Shown: one piece after another, positions 15,332 to 23,328 of the stretch | Layout: each line of letters opens with the position of its first letter | How positions within the stretch are numbered: position 1 is the stretch's first letter | Source of the DNA: CAZLXG01 sp964563585 | GTDB taxonomy: Bacteria; Bacteroidota; Bacteroidia; Flavobacteriales; Flavobacteriaceae | Assembly (NCBI GenBank): GCA_964563585.1 | Contig: CAZLXG010000027.1 | Location: 1-28,159, forward strand | Direction of reading: 5' to 3' | Length of the DNA: 28,159 nt | Notes under the pieces: model-generated | The model's input: only the letters and a program-made list of their open reading frames with translations | Told to the model about the DNA's origin: nothing | The model's database searches: none | Made by a program: the position numbers and the translations under genes

Positions 15332-15819
15332 TTTTTCAAAGCACCATAAATACGTTTTTCAACTGCTTTGCTAGAAATATTTAAAAGTGCCGCAATTTCT
15401 TTAAAACGTTTTCCTTCAACGCGATTCATCATAAAAGCGACACGTTGCGCTTCGGTTAAATTTGATAATGCTTTTTGTAATTTATCGTTATACTCATTTT
15501 CCTGCATTATAAATTCAGGAGTTTCGTTAGTATACATTTTAGGTTTAGTTTGCTGATGTTTCAATACTACTTTTTGATGCGCTACTTCATTCAACATTAA
15601 ATTATTGGCAGTAGTAAAAACAAAACTCTTTGCTTTTTCGGGCGTTATTTTCGTACAATTTTGCCATAATTTTATAAAAGCATCTTGCACTTTGTCTTTT
15701 GGATTTAACAAATCACCAAATTTATAGTATAAAAAATTGTGTAAATCTTTAGAGTGTTTATTAAAAATGGAAGAAAAAATGTGCTCTTCGCAAATATTAT
15801 CATGTAGTTGTTTGCCCAT
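15304..15819 (-). CDS. ECF-type RNA polymerase sigma factor (FecI-like)
   Basis: 171 residues. Sigma region 2 spans about 15-85 (FNKHSKDLHNFLYYKFG, DKVQDAFIKLWQN, AKSFVFTTANNLMLN). Region 4 spans about 112-165 (LQKALSNLTEAQRVAFMMNRVEG, FKEIAALLNISSKAVEKRIYGALKKLRE), with the helix-turn-helix that reads the -35 box. Regions 1 and 3 are absent, as in group 4 sigma factors. It is encoded with fecR and an STN TonB receptor, the usual cell-surface signalling arrangement, and divergently from two large lipoproteins. It is the natural candidate to recognise the GGGTAGG-N16-CTGTTWTATA sites. The last codon and stop fall in the duplicated 55-base contig end, so the C-terminus is reliable. Confidence 0.93.
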   Translation of the reverse strand: MGKQLHDNICEEHIFSSIFNKHSKDLHNFLYYKFGDLLNPKDKVQDAFIKLWQNCTKITPEKAKSFVFTTANNLMLNEVAHQKVVLKHQQTKPKMYTNETPEFIMQENEYNDKLQKALSNLTEAQRVAFMMNRVEGKRFKEIAALLNISSKAVEKRIYGALKKLRENIKEL

Positions 15820-15865
15820 TATTATTGGTAGTTGGAGCTACTAAAATAGAAAAAAAAAGTATTGG

Positions 15866-15898
15866 GGGTAGGAATTTTTAAAGTTATCCTGTTTTATA
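15866..15898 (+). promoter_or_regulatory. Putative ECF-sigma promoter of first large lipoprotein
   Basis: GGGTAGG at 15866-15872, a 16-base spacer and CTGTTTTATA at 15889-15898 match the boxes before fecR and before the second lipoprotein. The -10 end is 35 bases upstream of the ATG at 15934, a normal leader length. Confidence 0.7.
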
Positions 15899-15933
15899 AT
15901 CAAAAAGCAATGTTGAACCCAAAATCAATTATC

Positions 15934-17685
15934 ATGAAAACGAAAATGAAATTATTATTACTATTACCTTTTTTTGCCCTTTTAATGTTGACGTCTTGTC
16001 AAACTGAAAACCTTGACATTATTCCCGTTGAGAAAACTAAAGCACTTGTTGCAGATTCTATGCTAACAAGTTTAATAAGTTCTGCATCTACTATGGATGG
16101 CTCTGCAGATAATATTATAGATAATGCAAGTTGTTTATCAATTGAATTGCCAGTTACTGTTATAGTAAATGGACTTGAAATCACGATTGATTCTGTTAAA
16201 GATTACAGAGTTATTGAAGCTATTTTTAATGAGTTTGAAAATGATAACGATAACTTAGAAATCATCTTTCCAATAACGATTGTATTAACAGATTACTCAG
16301 ATATTGTAATTAATAACAAAGAAGAATTAGAAGCGTTTATTGAAGAATGTAATGGAGAAGGAGAAGAAGATGACGATATAGAATGTATTGATTTTAAATA
16401 TCCAATTTCATTTTCAGTTTACGATAATGACTTCCAAGTAATTGATATAATTACAATTGAAAATGACAGAGAATTATTTCTTTTCATAAAACGTGTTAGA
16501 GAAGGTGAAGTGTTTGCAAGCTTAAACTTTCCAGTTACTATGGTATTAGGTGATGGAACTATGCTTGAAGCTCATAATAATCAAGAACTACAACGTATTA
16601 TTGAAGAAGCAAAAGATGTTTGTGATGAAGATGATGATAACGATTATGGAGATGACGATTTTACAAAAGAACGGTTAGATGAACTTTTAATGTCTTGCTC
16701 ATGGATTGTACACGAATTTGAAAGAAACGAAGATAATTTAACAGAACAGTATCGTGAATATGCAATTATATTTAAAGAAGACGATGTAGTAAAAGTATAT
16801 ACAAGAGAAGGCAATATACTTACAGGAACTTGGTCTACAAGAGTTACAGATAATGGAGCATTAATAAAATTAGAGTTTGATACTTTGGTAGACTTTGCTT
16901 TAGAATGGTTTGTATATGATTTAGAACCAGGCAAAATCAAATTGTATCAAGCAGGTGGGAACAAAATAATTTTAAAGAAAAACTGCGATGTACTTGTTAA
17001 TATAACTAAAGAACGTATTGAAAACTATTTACAAGAATGCTTATGGAGAATAAAACGTTTACACATTACTGGAGTAGATAATACACAAAGTTATATAGGA
17101 ACGCCATTTAAATTCTTTGAAAATAATGTTGTGAAAATTAGAGAAAATGGTGAGTTAGTTGAAGGAACTTACGAAATTTCTAAAACTGATGTTGGATTTG
17201 TTTTACAGATAAATATAGAAGGCAGACCAGATTTAGAATTAGAGTGGATAGTTACATTCTTAGAACAAAGTTTAATTAAGTTAGAATCTCAGAATAGTGA
17301 AATGATTTTGAAAAGACATTGTCCTGAAGATGATGGCGACTTAAACTACATAGATGGTGTATTGATTGATGGCGAATGGGAAGTTGCTTTATATGAAGAT
17401 GAAAATGAGAACAAAACTGAAAATTATTATATGTATGTAGTTGAGTTTTTAGAAAGCGGAAGAATAAAAGTAACAGACCCTAATTATGGTGTTATATCTG
17501 GTTCTTGGTTAGCTTACAGAAACGAAGGCTTGTATTTAGGAATGCACTTTGGAGATACAGAACCATTTAATGAGTTAACACACAGATGGAAAATTGTAGA
17601 AATTACACCAAATAGAATTGAATTAAAAGATTATAGTTCTAATGGTGAAGTAGAAAGAATATTAGTTCTTGAAAAGAAAAGTTAA
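15934..17685 (+). CDS. Large modular lipoprotein, first of tandem pair
   Basis: 583 residues from the ATG at 15934. Upstream in-frame starts would lie inside the promoter or give no signal peptide. The lipobox LTSC puts the acylated Cys at residue 22. The N-terminal half has four repeats built on a P-(I/V)-(T/S) strand and a following ELxxxI helix (around P73, P113, P157, P200), joined by acidic linkers. A run DEDDDNDYGDDD (231-242) follows. The C-terminal half has three repeats of about 105 residues (243-353, 357-463, 472-583), each with W near the start, a GTW/GSW strand and an ILK end, suggestive of small lipocalin-like beta barrels. The first two repeats carry a Cys near each end; the last has none. 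Function unknown; surface exposure is inferred. I recall this family as common in Flavobacteriia. Confidence 0.88.
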   Translation: MKTKMKLLLLLPFFALLMLTSCQTENLDIIPVEKTKALVADSMLTSLISSASTMDGSADNIIDNASCLSIELPVTVIVNGLEITIDSVKDYRVIEAIFNEFENDNDNLEIIFPITIVLTDYSDIVINNKEELEAFIEECNGEGEEDDDIECIDFKYPISFSVYDNDFQVIDIITIENDRELFLFIKRVREGEVFASLNFPVTMVLGDGTMLEAHNNQELQRIIEEAKDVCDEDDDNDYGDDDFTKERLDELLMSCSWIVHEFERNEDNLTEQYREYAIIFKEDDVVKVYTREGNILTGTWSTRVTDNGALIKLEFDTLVDFALEWFVYDLEPGKIKLYQAGGNKIILKKNCDVLVNITKERIENYLQECLWRIKRLHITGVDNTQSYIGTPFKFFENNVVKIRENGELVEGTYEISKTDVGFVLQINIEGRPDLELEWIVTFLEQSLIKLESQNSEMILKRHCPEDDGDLNYIDGVLIDGEWEVALYEDENENKTENYYMYVVEFLESGRIKVTDPNYGVISGSWLAYRNEGLYLGMHFGDTEPFNELTHRWKIVEITPNRIELKDYSSNGEVERILVLEKKS

Positions 17686-17757
17686 TACATGTTTTGGTAA
17701 AAAGGAAGCCCAGTCTTATTCGGTTTACTCAAGGTTAGTTAGGTGAGTTTCCTTTAT

Positions 17758-17794
17758 AAGGTCGTCAAAAATCAATTTTGGCGACCTTTTTTTT
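17758..17794 (+). terminator. Intrinsic terminator after first large lipoprotein
   Basis: A 13-pair stem (AAGGTCGTCAAAA with TTTTGGCGACCTT, one G-U pair) and a 5-base loop are followed by eight T. It lies 72 bases after the stop codon, so the two lipoproteins are separate transcripts, each with its own promoter. Confidence 0.9.
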
Positions 17795-17800
17795 ATTGTT

Positions 17801-17820
17801 AGTTCGAGCGCAGTCGAGAA
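17801..17820. repeat. Flavobacterial GC-rich palindromic repeat
   Basis: GTTCGAGCGCAGTCGAGAAC sits in AT-rich spacer DNA. Its ends pair (GTTC/GAAC) and an alternative inner stem is CGA/TCG. From memory this string, with small variations, is dispersed in intergenic regions of many Flavobacteriaceae. Only one copy is in this window. Confidence 0.5.
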
Positions 17821-17856
17821 CAAAATAAAAAGAACATAGAAAAAATTCACAAAGTT

Positions 17857-17889
17857 GGGTAGGTATTTTTGAAAGTATCCTGTTATATA
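17857..17889 (+). promoter_or_regulatory. Putative ECF-sigma promoter of second large lipoprotein
   Basis: GGGTAGG at 17857-17863, a 16-base spacer and CTGTTATATA at 17880-17889 share the layout of the sites at 15866 and 14879. The spacer also shares the AAAG(T)TATC end with the 15866 site. The -10 end is 36 bases from the ATG at 17926. Confidence 0.7.
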
Positions 17890-17925
17890 TAAAAATGCTA
17901 TATTAAAACTAAAATCAAACCAAAA

Positions 17926-20028
17926 ATGAAAATTAAATCATTAATACTATTACCTTTTTTTGCTCTTTTAATTTTTATGTCTTGTCAAGATGAAGTCATT
18001 GAAATTACAGAAATAGACGAAGAGCAGGTATTTGAAGCTAATTCTCAAGTTGCAAATTTAATGGCGAGAGTTTCTACAAAAGATGGCTCAAAAGATAATA
18101 TTATTGATGGCTCAAGAGAGTTATCTGTAAATCTACCTGTAAAAGTATTTGCAAATAGTGAAGAAATAACAATCAATTCTACTAAAGATTACTCTAAAAT
18201 TGAGACCAATTTTGATGCAAATGAAGATGATGATGATACGCTTGAAATTGAATTCCCTATTACTGTAACGTCTAGAGATTATTCAAAAACTGTAGTTAAC
18301 AGTCGTACGGAATTAAATGCTCTAAGAGGTGATTTTCCTAATGAAGGAGAAGATGACGATATAGAATGTATCGATTTTAAATATCCAATATCATTTTCAG
18401 TTTACAATGCTAATTTTCAAGTAGCAGAAGTAGTAACTGTTAATAGTGATAAAGAGTTGTTCCTATTTATCAAAAATTTAGAACCAGGTGTTTTAGTAAG
18501 ATTAAATTTTCCTGTAACAATGGAATATGCAGATGGCTCTACAGTAGAAGTTTTTAATTATATTCAATTAGTAAAAGTAATTATTGAAGCTATTCATTTA
18601 TGTGATGAAGATGATGATAACGATTATAATGATGATGATTTTACAAAAAAACGATTAGACGAACTTTTACAATCTTGTCCATGGATTGTAAAAGATATTC
18701 ATAGAAATGATAATAATTTAAATAACAATTATCAGGATTATGCTATGTTCTTTAATGAAGATGGTAAAGTGCAAGTTAGAACCAATACAGGCAATATACA
18801 TACAGGTTCTTGGGAAACAGAAATTACTACAGATAGAGGCGCAAAAATAACTTTAAAGTTTGATACGCTTGTAGATTTTACATTACAATGGTTTGTTTAT
18901 GAAATTGAAGAAGGAAAAATTAAACTATTCACAGAAGGCGGAAACAGAATTATTTTAAAGAAAGATTGTGATGTTTTAACTAGTGATTGTTCAGAAGAAC
19001 ATATAAAGGATTTTCTTAAAACATGTAATTGGAATGTAGTTGCATTTGATGGTTCAGATAATTTAATTGAATACGAATTATCATTCAGAGACGACCAAAA
19101 ATTATACGTAACTTTAGGAACCGATCAAGTTTTAGCTAAATGGTCAGTATCATTATCGTCTACAGGAAGAACAGAAATCACATTATCAGAAGTTGCAGCA
19201 TCAGGTATTCAAGCTATAAATGGTAGTTGGAACGTACTAGAATGTGGAGAAGATAGAATAAAGTTTATAGACGCTAATAATCAAACTATGGTAATTGAAA
19301 AGAATAATTGCTATGGAGAAGAAGAGTTTAAAAACGTAATAACGGCATGTAGTTTAGAAGTTTCAGAATTATTATTTAATGGCACAAATTTAGCCAATGA
19401 ATTCAATGATTATTTATTCACATTTTATGAAAATGGAATGTTAGTTGTACAAACCAATGGCGATAAAATTAACTATGGTTCATGGGACGCAACTACAGGA
19501 ATTAATGGAAATGCCGTAGTATTAATTAATATGTTAGAACTCTCAAATAATATTAATGGTTACTATGAATTAGAATCTTTTGACAGCAAATTTATTAAGT
19601 TAACTACAATAGAAGATAAAGTATTGAAATTTAAAAAACGTTGTGAGAATACTAATCCAGATAATGATGTAGAGCAAATAAAAACATGGTTGCGTAATGA
19701 TTTATGGCAGATAACTTATTTTGTTCAAGACGGTATAGATCAAACAGATGATTTTACAGATGTTAAGTTTAATTTTCAAGAAAATAACAATACAGTCGTT
19801 ATTGATTATAGTGTAGCTACACCATCAGAACAGAATTTACAATATGAAGTTTTAAGAGATAATTCAAACCAGTTAAGATTTATAATCAATTATTTAGGGC
19901 TTTTTCCTTATTATGAAATTGATAATGATTGGTATATTACTGAAGTTGGAGAAAATAAAATAGAGTTGCATAATATAAATGAACCTAACGATACGCAAAA
20001 CGTATTAGTCATTGAGAAAATACAATAA
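17926..20028 (+). CDS. Large modular lipoprotein, second of tandem pair
   Basis: 700 residues. The signal peptide shares LLPFFALL with its neighbour and ends in MSC (Cys20). The next residues, QDEVIEITEIDEE, are acidic, like lipoprotein surface-export signals described in Bacteroidota. Four N-terminal P-(I/V)-(T/S) repeats lie around P71, P111, P154 and P196, then DEDDDNDYNDDD (227-238). Four C-terminal barrel-like repeats follow (239-349, 356-463, 465-574, about 582-700), one more than in the neighbour. Each of the first three has a Cys near its start and at its end (C251/C348, C367/C462, C475/C573); the last has neither. The block ECIDFKYPISFSVY and the acidic run are the best conserved parts of the pair. 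No enzymatic motif is visible; ligand, calcium or polymer binding is only a guess. Confidence 0.88.
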   Translation: MKIKSLILLPFFALLIFMSCQDEVIEITEIDEEQVFEANSQVANLMARVSTKDGSKDNIIDGSRELSVNLPVKVFANSEEITINSTKDYSKIETNFDANEDDDDTLEIEFPITVTSRDYSKTVVNSRTELNALRGDFPNEGEDDDIECIDFKYPISFSVYNANFQVAEVVTVNSDKELFLFIKNLEPGVLVRLNFPVTMEYADGSTVEVFNYIQLVKVIIEAIHLCDEDDDNDYNDDDFTKKRLDELLQSCPWIVKDIHRNDNNLNNNYQDYAMFFNEDGKVQVRTNTGNIHTGSWETEITTDRGAKITLKFDTLVDFTLQWFVYEIEEGKIKLFTEGGNRIILKKDCDVLTSDCSEEHIKDFLKTCNWNVVAFDGSDNLIEYELSFRDDQKLYVTLGTDQVLAKWSVSLSSTGRTEITLSEVAASGIQAINGSWNVLECGEDRIKFIDANNQTMVIEKNNCYGEEEFKNVITACSLEVSELLFNGTNLANEFNDYLFTFYENGMLVVQTNGDKINYGSWDATTGINGNAVVLINMLELSNNINGYYELESFDSKFIKLTTIEDKVLKFKKRCENTNPDNDVEQIKTWLRNDLWQITYFVQDGIDQTDDFTDVKFNFQENNNTVVIDYSVATPSEQNLQYEVLRDNSNQLRFIINYLGLFPYYEIDNDWYITEVGENKIELHNINEPNDTQNVLVIEKIQ

Positions 20029-20099
20029 TCCATTTTAAATTGATTTGATAAGGTTAATACATCATTTGTCAATTTAAGTTAGTTAGTAATCCTTTATTT

Positions 20100-20134
20100 A
20101 AGCTGTTAAAACGAAAGTTTTAGCAGCTTTTTTT
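20100..20134 (+). terminator. Intrinsic terminator after second large lipoprotein
   Basis: A 13-pair stem (AAGCTGTTAAAAC with GTTTTAGCAGCTT, one G-U pair) is closed by a GAAA tetraloop and followed by seven T. It lies 71 bases beyond the stop codon. Confidence 0.92.
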
Positions 20135-20216
20135 ATTAAAATGATACTTTGTTTAGTTACATAGAGAAATTGAAGTGAAAACGAAAATCTATCTAAATAA
20201 AAACAAAATAATTCAT

Positions 20217-20224
20217 TATTTTTG
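20217..20224 (+). promoter_or_regulatory. Promoter -7 box for ffh
   Basis: TATTTTTG fits TAnnTTTG and lies 69 bases upstream of the ffh ATG, after the lipoprotein terminator. No clear -33 partner was seen. Confidence 0.5.
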
Positions 20225-20252
20225 CAACTTCATTTCAAATTAAATATAGCAG

Positions 20253-20283
20253 ACTGCAAACTGTAGACTGTTTACTGAAGACT
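20253..20283. repeat. Period-7 ACTGnnn repeat before ffh
   Basis: ACTG occurs at 20253, 20260, 20267 and 20274, and ACT at 20281, exactly seven bases apart, with varied triplets between (CAA, TAG, TTT, AAG). The array lies in the leader, 10 bases before the ffh start. Confidence 0.6.
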
Positions 20284-20293
20284 TAAAAAAAAT

Positions 20294-21622
20294 ATGTTTA
20301 ATAATTTAAGCGATAAATTAGATAAAGCTCTACACGTTCTTAAAGGGTACGGAAGTATCACCGAAGTTAATGTAGCCGAAACTTTAAAAGAAGTACGTCG
20401 CGCATTACTTGATGCCGATGTTAACTTTAAAATAGCTAAAGATTTTACCAATAGAATAAAAGAAAAAGCACTTGGGCAAAACGTATTAACAACGTTACAA
20501 CCAGGGCAATTAATGGTTAAAATCGTAAAAGACGAGTTAACCGAACTAATGGGTGGTGATGCCGAAGGAATTAATCTTTCAGGTACACCAAGCATTATTT
20601 TAATGTCTGGTTTACAGGGTTCTGGTAAAACAACATTTTCTGGTAAACTTGCTAATTATCTTAAAAATAAAAAATCAAAAAAACCTTTATTAGTAGCCTG
20701 TGATGTGTATCGTCCTGCGGCGATAGACCAATTACACGTAGTTGGAGAGCAAATAGGTGTTGAGGTTTTTAGTGATAGAGGAAATAACGATCCTGTTGCA
20801 ATTTCAAAAGCAGGTGTTGCACACGCCAAAGCAAACGGGTTTAATGTGGTTATTATTGATACCGCTGGTCGTTTAGCTGTTGATGAGGTGATGATGACTG
20901 AAATCTCAAACATTCATAAAGCCATTCAGCCACAAGAAACCTTGTTTGTTGTAGATGCTATGACAGGGCAAGATGCTGTAAATACAGCAAAAACCTTTAA
21001 TGATGTGTTGAATTTTGATGGTGTTATATTAACAAAATTAGATGGAGATACGCGTGGTGGAGCTGCAATTTCAATTAAATCGGTAGTCAATAAACCAATC
21101 AAATTTATTGGTACAGGTGAGAAAATGGAAGCTATCGATGTGTTCTATCCGTCTCGTATGGCAGACCGTATTTTGGGAATGGGTGATGTAGTGTCGTTAG
21201 TAGAACGTGCACAAGAGCAGTTTGATGAAGAAGAAGCTAGAAAAATTCAAAAGAAAATAGCCAAAAATCAATTTGGGTTTGATGATTTCTTAAAGCAAAT
21301 TCAGCAGATTAAAAAAATGGGAAACATGAAAGACCTTGTAGGTATGATTCCTGGAGCTGGAAAAATGATGAAAGATGTTGATATTGATGATGATGCTTTT
21401 CAAGGTATTGAAGCTATTATTCATTCTATGACACCAAAAGAACGAAGCAATCCATCAGTAATTAATGCGAGTAGAAAAGTTAGAATAGGTAAAGGTTCTG
21501 GTACTTCGGTGCAACAAGTGAATCAGTTGTTAAAGCAATTTAATCAAATGAGTAAAATGATGAAAATGATGCAAGGTGGCGGCGGTAAAAAAATGATGCA
21601 AATGATGAAAGGCATGAGGTAA
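20294..21622 (+). CDS. ffh: Signal recognition particle protein Ffh
   Basis: 442 residues. It binds 4.5S RNA and signal sequences of nascent membrane proteins and, as a GTPase with FtsY, delivers ribosomes to the membrane. The N domain (1-90, ALLDADVNFKIAKDF) is followed by the G domain: G1 GLQGSGKT at 106-113, the DVYRPAAIDQL box, G3 DTAGR and G4 TKLDGDTRGG. The M domain starts about residue 300, with FDDFLKQIQQIKKMG and GMIPG, and ends in a Met/Gln/Gly-rich tail (MKMMQGGGGKKMMQMMKGMR) typical of the signal-sequence and RNA-binding region. It has its own promoter box and is followed 58 bases later by folD. Confidence 0.98.
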   Translation: MFNNLSDKLDKALHVLKGYGSITEVNVAETLKEVRRALLDADVNFKIAKDFTNRIKEKALGQNVLTTLQPGQLMVKIVKDELTELMGGDAEGINLSGTPSIILMSGLQGSGKTTFSGKLANYLKNKKSKKPLLVACDVYRPAAIDQLHVVGEQIGVEVFSDRGNNDPVAISKAGVAHAKANGFNVVIIDTAGRLAVDEVMMTEISNIHKAIQPQETLFVVDAMTGQDAVNTAKTFNDVLNFDGVILTKLDGDTRGGAAISIKSVVNKPIKFIGTGEKMEAIDVFYPSRMADRILGMGDVVSLVERAQEQFDEEEARKIQKKIAKNQFGFDDFLKQIQQIKKMGNMKDLVGMIPGAGKMMKDVDIDDDAFQGIEAIIHSMTPKERSNPSVINASRKVRIGKGSGTSVQQVNQLLKQFNQMSKMMKMMQGGGGKKMMQMMKGMR

Positions 21623-21680
21623 TTCTCATGCTTTTTTATTTATATAAAAAATCAATTAATCAAAAGAATAACACAACAAT

Positions 21681-22559
21681 ATGATTTTACTTGACGGAAA
21701 GAAAACGAGCAATGATATTAAAGATGAAATTGCTGCTGAGGTAAGAAAAATGAAAGCTAAAGGTGAAAAGGTGCCACATTTAGCGGCAATTATTGTTGGT
21801 ACAGATGGTGCTAGTTTAACCTATGTTGGTAGTAAAGTAAAAGCTTGTGAACGAGTAGGTTTTGAGTCTACTTTAGTACAAATGTCTAACACTACAAGTG
21901 AAATTGAGTTGCTTGATAAAATTAAAGAACTAAACGAAAACCCAAAAATAGATGGGTTTATAGTACAATTACCATTGCCACCACAAATTGATACACAGAA
22001 AGTTTTGCTAGCAGTAGACCCAGATAAAGATGTGGATGGATTTCATCCTACAAATTTCGGGAAAATGGCATTGGATATGAGTACTTTTATTCCTGCTACG
22101 CCATTTGGTATTTTAGAGCTTTTAGATAGATATGGTGTTGAAACTAAAGGAAAACACACTGTTGTTATTGGTCGTTCTCATATAGTTGGAAGACCAATGA
22201 GTATTTTAATGGGACGTAAAGGATTTCCAGGGAATTCAACTGTAACGCTTACTCATAGTCACACAAAAAATATAACTCAAATTACATCACAAGCAGATAT
22301 TATTATTTCGGCATTGGGCGTTCCAAATTTCTTAAAAGCAGAAATGGTTAAAGATGATGCAGTAATAATTGACGTTGGTATTACACGTGTTCCAGATGAA
22401 ACTAGACCTAGAGGTTATAGAATTACTGGCGATGTAGATTTTGAAAATGTAAGTAAAAAAGCAAGTTATATTACACCAGTTCCTGGAGGCGTTGGACCTA
22501 TGACGATTGCTATGTTGCTTAAAAATACATTACTAGCAAGAGAAAGGCATAACCAATAA
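21681..22559 (+). CDS. folD: Bifunctional methylenetetrahydrofolate dehydrogenase/cyclohydrolase FolD
   Basis: 292 residues. It interconverts 5,10-methylene-, methenyl- and 10-formyl-tetrahydrofolate in the cytoplasm, feeding purine and formyl-Met synthesis and producing NADPH. Visible features are YVGSK (Tyr48 and catalytic Lys52), VQLPLPPQI, the DKDVDGFHP loop, the nucleotide-binding GRSHIVGRPMS and the C-terminal PVPGGVGPMTIAML. The length is normal. It lies close behind ffh and 28 bases before a membrane-protein gene in the same direction, so it may be co-transcribed with them. Confidence 0.98.
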   Translation: MILLDGKKTSNDIKDEIAAEVRKMKAKGEKVPHLAAIIVGTDGASLTYVGSKVKACERVGFESTLVQMSNTTSEIELLDKIKELNENPKIDGFIVQLPLPPQIDTQKVLLAVDPDKDVDGFHPTNFGKMALDMSTFIPATPFGILELLDRYGVETKGKHTVVIGRSHIVGRPMSILMGRKGFPGNSTVTLTHSHTKNITQITSQADIIISALGVPNFLKAEMVKDDAVIIDVGITRVPDETRPRGYRITGDVDFENVSKKASYITPVPGGVGPMTIAMLLKNTLLARERHNQ

Positions 22560-22587
22560 TTTATAGCATAAATGATTACATTGCATT

Positions 22588-23328
22588 ATGAATTTTTTAA
22601 TTTATAATGCATTTTTTTTGTTAGCTAGAGTAGCCATTGGAAGTTTGCAACATATAATACCCATAGTTTTAGCTGTTTTGGTTTATGTATTATTTATTAG
22701 ATATTCAAATAGAAAATTAAGTAAAAAGCAACAAGAAAACGCACTTCATATACTTGCATACTTCGTAAGTGCAACCGTTTTAATATTTCACCTTTATAGT
22801 ATAAGCTTAGGAAATTACGATATAGCTGTCGATTTGCCTTTGTATTTATGTAGTTTATTGGCGCTAATAATTCCCATATTTACTTATTATAGAAAATATT
22901 GGATGTATGAAATTTTGCTATTTTGGATTATTGCAGGAACCTCGCAAGGTGTAATAACCCCAGATATAGCTGAAGGTATTCCAAGTTTCGATTATTTCAG
23001 ATATTGGATAGTGCATTTAGGATTATTAACAATAATATTCTATGCAACTTTTGTTTTTAAAATGCGTCCAACATTAAGAAGTGTGTTTAAATCTTTTTTT
23101 GTATTGCAGCTTTATGTGCTTTTTATGGTAGCTATAAATTTTGTGCTAAATGCTAATTATTTTTATTTAAATGAAAAGCCCAAATCAGCATCAATACTAG
23201 ATTATTTTGGAGAATGGCCGTTATATATAATTGTAGTGCAACTAATAATTATTCCATACTTTTTATTGATTTACTTGCCTTTTTATTTAGCTGAAAGAAA
23301 ACGTAAGAAGGTAGAGCAAACTATTTAG
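22588..23328 (+). CDS. TIGR02206/YwaF family integral membrane protein
   Basis: 246 residues with six or seven hydrophobic helices. Family marks are LPLYLCSLLAL, the GVITPDI loop, WIVHLGL, NYFYLNEKPKSASILDYFGEWPLYI and a final helix followed by a basic tail (ERKRKKVEQTI). The family (YwaF in Bacillus, related to TMEM164) keeps conserved Cys, His and Asn/Tyr positions within the membrane. Some eukaryotic relatives are described as lipid acyltransferases, but the bacterial role is not known. It follows folD by 28 bases. Its last 8 bases overlap the end of the convergent VOC gene if that gene is read through its frameshift. Confidence 0.88.
   Translation: MNFLIYNAFFLLARVAIGSLQHIIPIVLAVLVYVLFIRYSNRKLSKKQQENALHILAYFVSATVLIFHLYSISLGNYDIAVDLPLYLCSLLALIIPIFTYYRKYWMYEILLFWIIAGTSQGVITPDIAEGIPSFDYFRYWIVHLGLLTIIFYATFVFKMRPTLRSVFKSFFVLQLYVLFMVAINFVLNANYFYLNEKPKSASILDYFGEWPLYIIVVQLIIIPYFLLIYLPFYLAERKRKKVEQTI

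Noticed and set aside
15132..15374. 80-residue plus-strand ORF spanning the N gap
   Set aside because: It is open only because 100 N contain no stops. Both flanks are the duplicated contig end, antisense to the sigma gene.
15862..15933. TTG start for the first large lipoprotein
   Set aside because: It lies inside the putative promoter, and the extra residues would precede and spoil the lipoprotein signal peptide that starts at 15934.
16349..16380. Repeated GAA/GAT stretches in the lipoproteins as a simple-sequence or CRISPR-like array
   Set aside because: They are coding for conserved acidic linkers, in frame and not evenly spaced.
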